Assembly: GCA_900618795.1 (NCBI GenBank)
Contig: UYJD01000010.1
Coordinates: 1,090,068 to 1,154,067 of the forward strand
Length of the DNA: 64,000 bases
DNA from: Cyanodermella asteris
Lineage: Eukaryota; Ascomycota; Lecanoromycetes; Ostropales; Stictidaceae
Direction: 5' to 3'
The translations under genes were made by a program, and so were the position numbers. The notes under the pieces were generated by a model, which had not been told where the DNA came from, searched no databases, and was given only the letters and a program-made list of their open reading frames with translations. Below, piece after piece: positions 1 through 9,635 of the stretch; position 1 is the first letter of the stretch, and the number at the start of each line of letters is the position of its first letter.

Positions 1-1720
1 GAGGTAGATACCGACCGCGACGGCTGCTGTGCGAGCAGTCTCGGAGGTGATGTAAAATGCCGAGCCGGTGAAGAAAGGGCACAGCCCCATTAAGGGGAAG
101 GTTGTCAGGAGTAGGTTTCGGCGACCAAACTACAGAAAGTCAGCATCTGTGAATTGTGTCAAAGCATCGCTCAACCCACCGTATCGATCGTGTATACGGC
201 TGGCAGAGCAAAAATCCAGTTGACAATGCCAGTGCCTAGCGAGACAAGCAGCGCATTCTGCTCTGAGAACTGCGCGTCCAGGAAGATTTGCGTACTGTAG
301 TAAGCAATGACCTGACCGTCGTCAGCATGTTGTGAACAGCTAAGAGGGTGGAGTGGGGAAGTTTCAAACTCACATTGACACCACAAAATTGCTGCATGAA
401 CCTGTTCGCATGGTCAGAATGGTTCGAAGGAGTAGAAGCACAAATTGGTCAAACTCACATGACGAAAAAGCTGGATTGCGCAGCCCGTCGATTTCTAGCA
501 ACCATGAAGAACTCCCTCCACAAATTCTTGCCACGCTTCTGTTCCTCTTCGACCTCAAGAGCTTTATGAATATAGTATATATCCCTTGCAGCCTGGAGTT
601 TCGAGGGTCGGAAGCGTTGCAGAGCTTCATACGCTTTGCCGTACCGGTTTTTGGTCATATACCATCTCGGAGACTCGGGTACTAGATACACCATGAAGCA
701 GACGATCAGTGGTGGAATGCTCGTGCTTCCGAGCATGAGTCGCCAGTTGAGGTAGGGAATGGCTTCAGTTCGGACGTTGTAGAATGCTACGGAGACGATA
801 AAGCCGAGCATGATACCGAACGCAGTCCCTAATTCAGTCAGCGGCAGGTCACACACAGTCTCAGTTCTTGTAGACTTACACATTTGCCACATCATCGTCA
901 AAGCACCTCTGATCACCGTCGGCGCACATTCCGCCGCATAAACCGGCGTCGTACTCGACTTGGCACCGACCGCAAAACCTAGAGCGAAGCGGGCGATGAG
1001 CAGATTATACCAGGTATTGGCCACCGCCATCCAGATACCGGCAACGAACGAGATGGCGCAGGAGATGAAGATGCAGCCGCGACGGCCGAAATAGTAGTTG
1101 AGCGGCTTCGTGGTCCAGCAGCCGATCAAGGCGGAGCAGAGATAAGGAGCACCATTGAGGAGGCCTTGCTGGAGGGAGTCGGTGATGTTGAATTCTGCAA
1201 AGTAGAAGACTTGGGCACCGTTGACAGAGGATTGGTCCATGCCTTGGACGATGGCGGATCCGGCACAAAGGACTGCGGAGGATAGTCAGTATGAAGCGGT
1301 GGAATGGAAGTGTTGAGGGGTACACTCACTTGTCATAAAGTACATCATCCACGGTTGGGACCAGCGATGCGTCTTCTCTCTTCTCAGAACCACTTTCTCT
1401 TCTTCATTGAGATCTGGCATATCCTCGAACGCTTTCGGGTTGACAGCGAGCAGGGCGCCTTTCCTTAAATCATCAATCGCGTATTCGAGATCCTTTTCAG
1501 CAGCAAACTTGTCGACATCGGCAAGAACCTCATACCTCGACATTCCGGCCAAAGGGTTCTTGAGCTTGGCATTGATGATGACGGAGCCCCGACGGTCATT
1601 AGAAAGGGAGTCATCTTCCTTGCCGCCCCGGGACGGTGAGGGTGAAGGTGAAGGTGAGGAGGTCGACCCGTGCTCCCTCTCCTCGACGGCACCTTTCTCG
1701 TAGACGTCCGAGCCAGGCAT
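1..1720 (-). CDS. MFS sugar/polyol transporter, 3' end beyond window
   Basis: Sugar-porter family MFS permease, expected in the plasma membrane. The start is the ATG at 1720. Six exons are visible: 1720-1330, 1272-880, 828-459, 401-374 (only 28 nt), 311-180 and 129-1. All have GT..AG borders, and together they give 481 codons in one frame. The long cytosolic N-terminus (MSRYEVLADVDKF, then WSQPWMMYFM) and the following GSAIVQGMDQSSVNGAQ are typical of a Pezizomycotina sugar/inositol-type transporter group. Family signatures are GRRG after helix 2, RFALGFAVGAKSS, PESPRWY at the end of the first half, and MQQFCGVNVIAYYS in helix 7. The last is rebuilt only when the 28-nt exon is included. The C-terminal helices lie outside the window. 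Substrate cannot be told from sequence; hexose, maltose or inositol are all possible. Confidence 0.9.
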
Positions 1721-2923
1721 GGTAGGAGTTTGCCAGCAACTCTTGAATGTAGGGCAAGACTGCGAAATTGCTCGTCAACTTACGATTTGAATGAAACGCA
1801 AAGATCTGAAAACACAGGGTACATCTTGAAGGGGTCTTCTTATACAAATTCAGATCTCTGGCAAATGCATACTTGATTTCCACTTTCGCACACACTCCCC
1901 GGATCATCATCGCCACGCGATTAGTTTTCACTCACTTCATCCCGCCGCCACGGCGACCACACTTGGCAAAAGCATGGCAAAGCAGCTCTCAAAGTCGCTC
2001 ACGAGCGAATCATCAAATACCATCTTTGGCCCTACATCATATCTTGCCATTCTCCGTGCATCTCCTCGACTGCCAAGCTGTCGTCTCAGCCGCCGAGTCT
2101 CTCTTTTTGCTTGGCATCGTCGGCGGCTCGTGTGGTCTCGGATGTACCTACTGTGGAAGCAAGATGGAAGGTCGAACGTCGGTAGTTGGATCGAAGGCTT
2201 CTACCCCGGGTGGGGCGCTTAAGTGGCGTAGCGGATCTGAGCCGCAATCGTGCGCGCTTGGAAGCTTGGCTTTGGTGGGGATTCGAGCTGACGTTTTGCG
2301 GGGAGCGCATCTCGGGGAGGAGCTTTTCTTAACCGCGATAGGAGAGCCCATTTCACGTTGTGTGCAGCAATTCGTTTCTTGCGAGCTGCTGGCTTTAAAT
2401 CGTCGACCAAAAGAGATTATTACCTTGCGTACGTCCATTTGTCGTTTTGAATGTGCCGTGAATGCGATATCGAGGCTTCGAGGCACCGGGCTTTGAATAT
2501 CCTCAACGCATCAGCAGTCCCTCAATCAACAGATGCGGCTCCTTCTCACGGCGCAGCGCTAACAGTCCAAGGGAGTTCATATACAACTCTCTGCTCATAA
2601 TCATACGATCATGCCGAGCGGTCCTCATGGTCTAAAGCATGGTCGTCTTAGGGCGGTAGCAAACCCATCATATGGACGTGTCCATACTTGAATTATAATC
2701 AAGCCTCGACCCGTCGCCAGTCCATCTCATTTTGCGTCTTACTTTCACTTGATCTTTCGTCTTTCAACTCTCTGAACCAAAACGGGCGGCAAGGGCAGGA
2801 TGTGTGCTCGGCCGAATATATGACTCACAACCTCGTGTTCGAACAACATCATTCGAATCAGACACACATGCTCAGACCCTTGCGCTTACTTGTTCCAAGC
2901 ACTGCATTCAGGCAGTACAAAGA
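1721..2923. other. Intergenic stretch, no gene seen
   Basis: About 1.2 kb upstream of the transporter. The open frames here are short, lack recognisable domains and overlap on both strands, so nothing is called. The part next to 1720 should hold the transporter promoter. Confidence 0.5.
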
Positions 2924-2990
2924 GTCATATATATCCTTTTCTCCCTTGGCAATCAACCAGCGAAAAGGCCGTCGTGGCCTAGCGGTCATG
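2924..2990 (+). repeat. Copy A of a 67-nt diverged repeat ending in a tRNA A-box
   Basis: This block starts GTCATATA and ends GTGGCCTAGCGGTCATG. It aligns without gaps to 3237-3303, at 46 of 67 positions by hand count. Both copies end in the same pol III A-box-like run TGGCCTAGCGG. Copy A runs on into the tRNA-Arg-like sequence described next. Confidence 0.55.
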
Positions 2991-3104
2991 CACTCTGCCT
3001 GCTCTGACTGTGTTCATTCGGAGCTGTAGCGATCACCCAACCGGCATAGCGCCGCCACTTGACTCCTAATCAAGAAAGTCCTGCGTTCAAAGCTCAGGAC
3101 GACG
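2970..3104 (+). pseudogene. tRNA-Arg(CCT)-like sequence with an interrupted body
   Basis: The 5' part carries an A-box (TGGCCTAGCGG, 2975-2985). The 3' part carries an anticodon arm with stem CTTGA/TCAAG and loop CTCCTAA (anticodon CCT, Arg), followed by a B-box GTTCAAAGC. The proposed acceptor strands CGTCGTG (2970-2976) and GACGACG (3098-3104) pair at six of seven positions. About 55-60 nt of unrelated sequence sits between the D-arm and the anticodon arm. That is not where tRNA introns lie, and the T-stem has one mismatch. A TTTT run at 3122-3125 could end pol III transcription. I read it as a decayed or tRNA-derived element rather than a working tRNA. Confidence 0.4.
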
Positions 3105-3159
3105 CCCCTCGGGGTACAGCTCTTTTGTCAATCTGACTCCAGCTATCATCTTTGCGTGC

Positions 3160-3180
3160 TTTTTTTTTTTTTTTTTTTTT
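3160..3180 (+). repeat. Poly-T tract, 21 nt
   Basis: An uninterrupted run of T lies between the two A-box repeats. It may be a homopolymer expansion, or the poly-A tail of a retroposed sequence read on the other strand. No target-site duplication was identified. Confidence 0.8.
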
Positions 3181-3236
3181 CCCTTCTTCTTCTTTTTGCT
3201 GACTGTTTCGGTCGCTGCCTGTAGCTGGAGTGAACA

Positions 3237-3303
3237 GTCATATACGTCTTTACCCCCAACAACCATCACGCAGTCGAAAGAGTGTTGTGGCCTAGCGGTC
3301 ATG
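3237..3303 (+). repeat. Copy B of the 67-nt repeat
   Basis: Ungapped partner of 2924-2990, with the same GTCATATA start and the same GTGGCCTAGCGGTCATG end. No tRNA 3' half follows this copy, so only the upstream flank and the A-box were kept or copied. Confidence 0.55.
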
Positions 3304-3823
3304 ATCTTTAATTCTTCTTGCCTCTCCTCAGGAGGCTCTTTGGACATTCTTGTCGACTCTTAGGACCTGCAATTTGATTTGCGGATCTCGGGCACGAGCT
3401 CCCTGGTGCTGCCCTCTCTGCAAGGCATGGACGATATCGCTGCGCGTTGAGACTCTAGGAGGGGGTCCTCGGTCCTTGACGGCTCTACTCGTTCTCTGGA
3501 AAGACTGTCTGCAAAGATGTGAGAGGCACCGAATGGAAGCAAAGCATCAGATGGCGCGATGGTGAGAACAGGGATCTGAGGGAAAAGATAATAAAGCTCC
3601 ACAGTCACGACGACCGTGTAGCCATGCAAGACTAAAAGGACAGTATATCACGACAAAAGATCGCGCGCTCTAAGGCACAATACGCGAAAGTATGAAAGCA
3701 GTGAAAAGTGCAGACTGCAAGCAAACACCTCGTTCTTCTTCTCGGAGCTAAGCATGTATATAGACCGCAACAAAGCGCCTCCGTTGCATCGACAAAATTC
3801 GAGGCTGTAGCTTGCTCTCCAGG

Positions 3824-3894
3824 TAGAATGTGGTGTAATGGCTAGCATGCTTGGGCTTGCCCAAGAGACCCGGTGTTCAAATCCCGGCATTTTC
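3824..3894 (+). pseudogene. Degenerate tRNA (Ala-like)
   Basis: The A-box TGGTGTAATGG and B-box GTTCAAATC both fit pol III consensus. Acceptor strands TAGAATG and CATTTTC pair except at the outermost position and include a G3:T70 wobble, the identity mark of tRNA-Ala. The anticodon arm reads CTTGGGCTTGCCCAAG, one base short of a normal arm, and the T-stem has one extra base. The presumed anticodon would be TGC, but the shortened loop makes this unsure. Most likely a tRNA pseudogene. A functional tRNA is possible only if unusual folding is tolerated. Confidence 0.45.
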
Positions 3895-4229
3895 AAACTG
3901 TCCTTCGAGACCCAGCCTTTTGCGCGATATGATTGCATTTTTGTGTATCTGCCTTGTCTCGTTGATCCTTTTTGCGCCTTCATCCCCGACTCCGGTGTGA
4001 CTTTGGCGAGTGGGGTTTGCCAGTGATTGAGCTTGGATTGGCAAAAGCTTTGAGTCAGAACGCGGAACCAGACCAAACCATCGCCCGTTCGAAACCACTT
4101 GCGGACGCTAGACCCAACGTGGATAGGACATGAGATCTTGAATTCAATAAAAGGAAACTTCGCGAGAATGTAGAGAACATGCAATACGATTTTCGGGAAT
4201 AGCTCTTTGCTTTCCTCACCTCCCAGCTC

Positions 4230-7200
4230 CTAGCTCCCTCCAATCTTCTCACCCAACAAGTCACCCGTGCTCAGCTGCGTCAACTCAGGTATGAGACGCA
4301 CAACGAACAGTTCAACAACGCCATACACGAGATGCTTGTTACAGTACGTGTCACCGAATAGATCCAGGATATCACTGATCCCCCTCTTCGCTTCTCTGTC
4401 GTCGCCGAAATAAACCTTCAAAATAGGTCGCGGCAGGAGATCTATGATGCCTCTCGTGGCGGCTGCTTTCAGCTCTGCTTGTTGTTCAATGTTCGGTATG
4501 ATGCGTGGCGGGCCTAACGCATTGTCCGGAAAGATGGCACCTCGTAGGATGCGTAGGACGGGAGGGAGCATGTCGCTTGAAAACCGACTCGTGGCATGAT
4601 GATATAGATACCTGTGCACACAGTGCTGTTAGCCAAGCTGTAGAATGGAGCACAACAGATGCGAAAGCAAGTACAGTGAAACGACATTGAGAATGTCAAG
4701 TCGAGGAGTAAGCAGCTCAGGACCTTGCAATCTCGAACCGGGCCCGAAACAACAAGACAGAAGCATGAATGCTCACTCGAGACACCATAGCAGTCCGTTT
4801 CGTTGTCGGAATTGCCGAGAGCTGTGCCGGTGCCGCCTCGCGTGGAGACTATGACGCGGACCTTCCTAGCGGTTTTTCCAGCTCTGTACACCGTATCATG
4901 AACTTGCTTTCCATGTAGTGTCTCAGGACATGACTCGCACAGGTCATCCACCTGAGGTCGATTCACCATGACTCAGGACCGCGACACCATATATAGCAAG
5001 ATCGCCATCACACAGCAATGACAAAATCGCACTCTCGTACCATCCCAGCAAGACGATCGCTCGTGACGGTATTGCGGTCGTCGCGGCACAGCCCGTACTT
5101 GCTGCATGTGGATCCTGGGGAAACTATCTGGCACGAGCGCAGCCCAGCATCAAAGGGACAAGGAGAGATACCCTTGCACGAGCGTGCCCAGGTCGCTGGA
5201 TGTCTCGACTGACGAAAGCGGTAGTCTCGCATGCGGCATGTGTGTGGTGCGTGGAATGTCTCGGTACTTGAAGAATGAAGTCGCACGGGCGGACGAATCT
5301 TGCCAGATCAGGATGGCGGTGCAGCGCAGCAAACATGGCGAACCGATGCAGTTTCGTTTGACATGATATCAGTGCAAGCACCCTGGCAATGGGAGCGCAT
5401 TGCTTGCTGACGATGCGTAAGAGTGGGTATCGTATGCCGGTAATCTTACCCGCTAGCGTGGCTGCAGAATATCGGTGCCAAGGCCGCACTAGGGCGGTGG
5501 AGAAAAACCGCGGCGGATCATCAGGCGCGATAAGCCTGCAAGGTTATGGAGCGACGACACCCAGGCAAGCTCAACCGTAGGAGTACAAATAAGCTCTCCG
5601 AGCTGGGGCAACTCTCCTGTTGGGACCGTAGCAGCTGTTGCTTTCTTCCATGGAAATATTGCGCTGTGGAGACTGTTGAGCAAGGCTCTTTCCCTGAATG
5701 TAACAACACGAGCCGCTCAGATGCCCATTGACGCAAGTTGGCTGAATTGCGTGCGCTCGATGCTTAATTCCATGTATCAGGAGTAAGACCGCAGGGCGCC
5801 GGGCTGCTTCGCTCGGGAGCTGGTGGGGTTGCGGACCTGCGCCGGGAAATCTGCATGACGGGCGAGGAGAAGCGGGTGAAACACAAAGCGGATGCGGCTG
5901 TCATCAATCGACATGGTGAAGCCCAAGTGTGGAGTCGTGTCTGGGGCTGCAGCTTCGCAACGTGCATTCTCGCGATGGTGCCGTAGGACAACGACAGGCT
6001 GTGTCTCTGCCTCTGCCAGCTGCGACGTCAGGATCGAACGGGAAGGCAAAAGGCCGGTGTGCTGTCGCGCCGTGGTCGTCGTCGTCGTAGTGGTCGAGTC
6101 GCTGTCAAATTAGGTCGTTGTCAAGTTAGAGTCGGCAGTGGACTTATGGCCGGGACGCAGCTCAACGTGGCGGCTCACATGACTTTTGGTGTATGTGGGT
6201 GAGTGGGCCCCTGACAGCTGCTGGCGTATCCCTGAACTTGGCTGGTGCAGCGTGCGCTCTTAGCGGTTCTCGGCTGATCCTAGCTCACTTAGCTAGGCGC
6301 GCTAGGTGGTGCTAGCCCCTAAGCCGGCCTAGCAGCGCCCCAGCAGCTTGGCCGGGCCCACTGAGCGATCAACAATCACGGCGATGCATCATTTGGCATC
6401 CTCCACGCCCGCCCCTATCGCTGAACCTCAACTGGCCCAGCGCTGCGTAGCGCGAGCGAATCATCGCGACGGCCCCGTCATAGCGACCAGACACAACACC
6501 GCCAGTTCAACCAACAGCGCAAGCGAAGGAGCAAAAGGAGCAAGGTGCAATCACTTACTTGTCGAGTGGGCCGTCTGTGTCACCTGCCCTACCAAATATC
6601 GCTCCATAGACCAGCTGATGCCGCGACAGCGCAATCATACCGCTCAGCCATGGCATGCGCTCGCCCACGCCAACCAGCTTGTTCAACATGGAGAATCCGG
6701 CATACATCAGCATGGGCCGTTTTTTCTGCGACTTCGCGCCTTCGCCGCTACTCCGACTAGCCGTCGGATTGCCATTTGTTGAGGCCGGCGCTTGCGATCC
6801 GCGGCTGATTGGTCGTGCTGTAGTATCACTTTCGGGCTCTATGATTTGACGGATTCCCTGCCCGCCATTGTCAGTCAGCGACGGCGTCGATTGACCAGTC
6901 GCCACCCAGGACAGATCTCGCTGACGAGGCGATCGTGAACTATCTTCAAGGGTAGAATCCTGATCCTCTCGAATCCACAGTGGGGATCGGCTGGGCAGCG
7001 ACCTCGCAGCATATACGCCTCTGCCAAATGATATCAGCATCGTGACTCCGAGGTAGACGTAATGTGCAGCTACGAGTAGCTGCCATAGGATGACGGGCAG
7101 GTTGGCTTGGTCGAATGCCATGCCACCGGCACCTGGACGGCCACCATTGTCGAGGCTAGTCTCAAGCAGACCAGACCTTTCGAGTGCACTCCTCGTGTCA

Positions 7201-8180
7201 ATCACCTCATCGTTCTCATTCTCGTCATTCTTCCGGTAGGCTGAACCCTCTTTTACCGGCTGCCTCCTTGCCTGCAGGATGAGACTGATCTTCGCGATGG
7301 CCTCCCAAATGACCCACCCTTCGCAGAGTCGGCCGGACACGGCATTCCCGAGGATCATGTCGGCGAAAATGTCGGCGACGAGAATGCGCAGAGTAGGATT
7401 CTGCAGGTCTTGAATCGGCAGAAGAGCGCCAAGTACGCCTTGAACTAGGAGTTGGCGATATGCTGCTTCATTACGCCCCTGCTTCTCCGAAGAATGCCGG
7501 GGAACTTTCGGGTCGGGGGCCGGGTCGAATGCTGGGTGGTGGTTGCAGGAGTGATAGACTTGCTGTTTCGACAGGAACCCATCTTGCTGTTGGCGAGCTG
7601 ATTTGTAGTCTGTATAGGTTTATCAATATGAGGCTCCAGGTACGTATGTAGAAAGGTGGAACAACTCACTTTTGACATGCTTCTCAATCACCCCTGGTAA
7701 CTCGTGGCCGCAGATGTCAACCCAGTCAAGGTTTCGGACCCGTCTCTCCAATTGATTTGTGCAGTGTGCGACGATGTCGACCACTTCTGTCACGAACTCG
7801 TGGTCTGGGGTTATCTTGCTATACCAAGCCATAACAAAGTCACGGATGACAATGGCAATGATGGCGTATAATTGCTCGTCAACTTCATGATTGCTGGTCA
7901 AAGTTGGAAGTTGCTCCCTCCAATGACGAGGAGAGGAGAGGCCCGCAGAGGCGGATGGCTGGCACAGCACGCGGCGGATGAGTGCAGCAGTGACCTCTGG
8001 TGAAAGCGCCTCAATCGTCGACAGAGTCGAATTTCCAAGACGCTGCTGCGGCCGTCGAGAGGGCGATCGAGATAGCGGCTGACTTTTGGCGGATGGTCCT
8101 CTCGATCCACTGGACCTCGAGTTGACCTCTTGAGTCCGAAGCATATGTGGAGGTATGGCACGAGGGGTGGATTGGTTCAT
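4230..8180 (-). CDS. PXA + sorting-nexin C-terminal domain protein
   Basis: Predicted 647-aa endosomal/vacuolar trafficking protein of the fungal PXA family, which lacks the PX lipid-binding domain. The start is the ATG at 8180 (MNQSTPRAIPPHM). Three exons are supported: 8180-7670, 7609-6559 and 4611-4230. The PXA domain lies at about residues 95-285 (FVTEVVDIVAHCTNQLERR, YRQLLVQGVLGALLPIQD). A hydrophobic segment (VILWQLLVAAHYVYLGVTM) and a serine-rich linker follow. The Nexin_C domain begins near residue 535 (LPPVLRILRGAIFPDNALG) and contains NKHLVYGVVELFV. Joining donor 6558 (GTAAGT) to acceptor 4612 rebuilds the expected GPLDKYLYHH junction in frame. The intron is therefore 1947 nt, far above the others here. 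Role is inferred from family. Confidence 0.85.
4612..6558 (-). other. Exceptionally long intron (1947 nt) of the PXA gene
   Basis: Bounded by donor GTAAGT (6558) and acceptor CACAG (4612), with a CTAAC branch-site candidate about 18 nt before the acceptor. Family alignment expects no residues between the two flanking exons. No open frame inside resembles a known protein, and no terminal inverted repeats or target duplications were found by eye. A likely origin is insertion of non-coding or decayed transposon DNA into a short intron, but this is inference. Confidence 0.75.
6279..6332. repeat. CTAG-rich hairpin cluster inside the long intron
   Basis: CCTAGCT (6279-6285) and AGCTAGG (6291-6297) form a 7-bp inverted repeat around CACTT. 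Three more CTAG or near-CTAG blocks follow within 35 nt (GCTAGG, GCTAGC, CCTAGC). This clustering is unlike the surrounding DNA. It may be the end of a small inserted element or merely a local oddity. Confidence 0.4.
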
Positions 8181-9635
8181 GGTGAAAGCATCGGCATGAT
8201 AGGCAAGCAGTGGGTATCGGCAGACGAAAGGGGGTTTGAGCTTGGGTGGCGGCTGTTTCCGAGGAGCGTCGGAGAAATTTAAACGCTTCAAATGATAATG
8301 TCGAAGACGATCCGGAATTGATTCGACAGGCACGGCCAGCGGCTGGATCAAGTCAACGATCGATGTGGACAGGGGTTCACCCCAACGAAGTGCGAGTCAA
8401 GGATGGAGGCATATATGAGTGTAGTGAGAGAGATGCGATGAGTGTGGGTCTGGGATTCGCGGGTCGGCAGCGCGTGACGCAGCCAGAGATTCTGCTATTG
8501 TTGCTGTCGGCGCCACCCAACCAACCTCCTCCGCAGTTTGACCGACGTAGTTTGAGCTTTTTCGCAAATTACATCGACGCAGTAAAGCCTTTGCGATAGT
8601 TGCAGCTAATTATGCTGGATGTCTCGATTTGCTGACCAAATATCACCTCCTTGCAACTGCAACGGGGTTCGTGCCGTATACAAACGCGATCAGTTTAGGC
8701 AGTCACTACATGTAGGATTCTGATAAAGCACTGCTTCTGCTATGTATGAGTCTCGCCGTAAATATCGGGCGACCAAGCGCGAAAGAAGAGTGTATCCGTG
8801 CGGAGGCAAGGATAAACGGCGGGGACCGTGAAGAGTTCACGCTCGTCCCCTCTCTCTAATCGGCACGCTTTTTGCCAGGTTCTAAAGTATAAGCTGACGA
8901 CACGGTACTGACCGTGAGATATTGCATGCTTTCTATAGCCATAGAATGATGCGATACGTGCGCCTCCCGCACTCCTTCAATGCGAAGCGCATTGCGATAT
9001 ATACAGTGTGGGATTTCCATGGCCAGGTATATTTCATCCCGACACATGCACCCGGACTCTTTCAAAGACTGCCGTTTCCCGTTCCGTATCGAGGCCATCT
9101 CACAGCCAATTGTCATGGCGCCGGCGCATAGGCTTGGCTATTGTGCCTCACCTAGGTGAGCCTTCGAGATGATCGAGACGATTCTTCAGCTCGTCGCATC
9201 TCTGCCTCTGAGGCCGTGCGCTCGAATCGCAATGCATATCCTCTGCTTGTGTCGCAACATGACCTATCCCACCCAGCGCATAAACACCAACGATCATCGC
9301 CCATCGCCTGACGCTCAAATGCTGCAAACTATGCTCTAAACGCTTCAAATCCAATCTCGACTTCGGCCAGGCGACCATCTTCATTGGAGCCGTGAGGCCC
9401 GGGTATGTCTTTCGCAAAACAAGAGGCTCAAAAATTGAGGCCAGACCGCCCAAAAATCAAATAAGAATAGCCCAAGCTTCCGGGGCGATTTGTGAGGACT
9501 CGGATGGAGGTTGACATGCGTGCACCTCCACTTTGATCGTTTCTTGGTATTCTTGGCGCAGCCAATTCCGTTCAGCAAGGGTGCTTCCGCGACAGTTCAC
9601 CGTGATTCAATGTACGTGTCCATTCTGCTGACGTC
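8181..9635. other. Intergenic stretch between PXA and CENP-B-type genes
   Basis: Holds the PXA promoter side and the 3' side of the next gene. Only one frame is worth naming (9148-9384, listed separately). Nothing else is supported. Confidence 0.5.
9148..9384 (-). CDS. Possible small membrane protein, 78 aa
   Basis: ATG at 9384 (MKMVAWPKSRLDLKRLEHSL) to TGA at 9148. It has one hydrophobic segment (WAMIVGVYALGGIGHVAT) followed by a charged tail with a short helix-like run (CDELKNRLDHLEG). No family is recognised and the reading frame is short, so it may be chance. The frame stays open upstream of the ATG for a further 20 or so codons. Confidence 0.2.
   Translation of the reverse strand: MKMVAWPKSRLDLKRLEHSLQHLSVRRWAMIVGVYALGGIGHVATQAEDMHCDSSARPQRQRCDELKNRLDHLEGSPR

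Noticed and set aside
3087-3347. Minus-strand frame with a long lysine run
   Set aside because: The lysine block is simply the poly-T tract at 3160-3180 read as AAA codons.
4726-4745. tRNA B-box-like TCTCGAACCGGGCC on the reverse strand
   Set aside because: No matching T-stem, anticodon arm or A-box could be placed around it.
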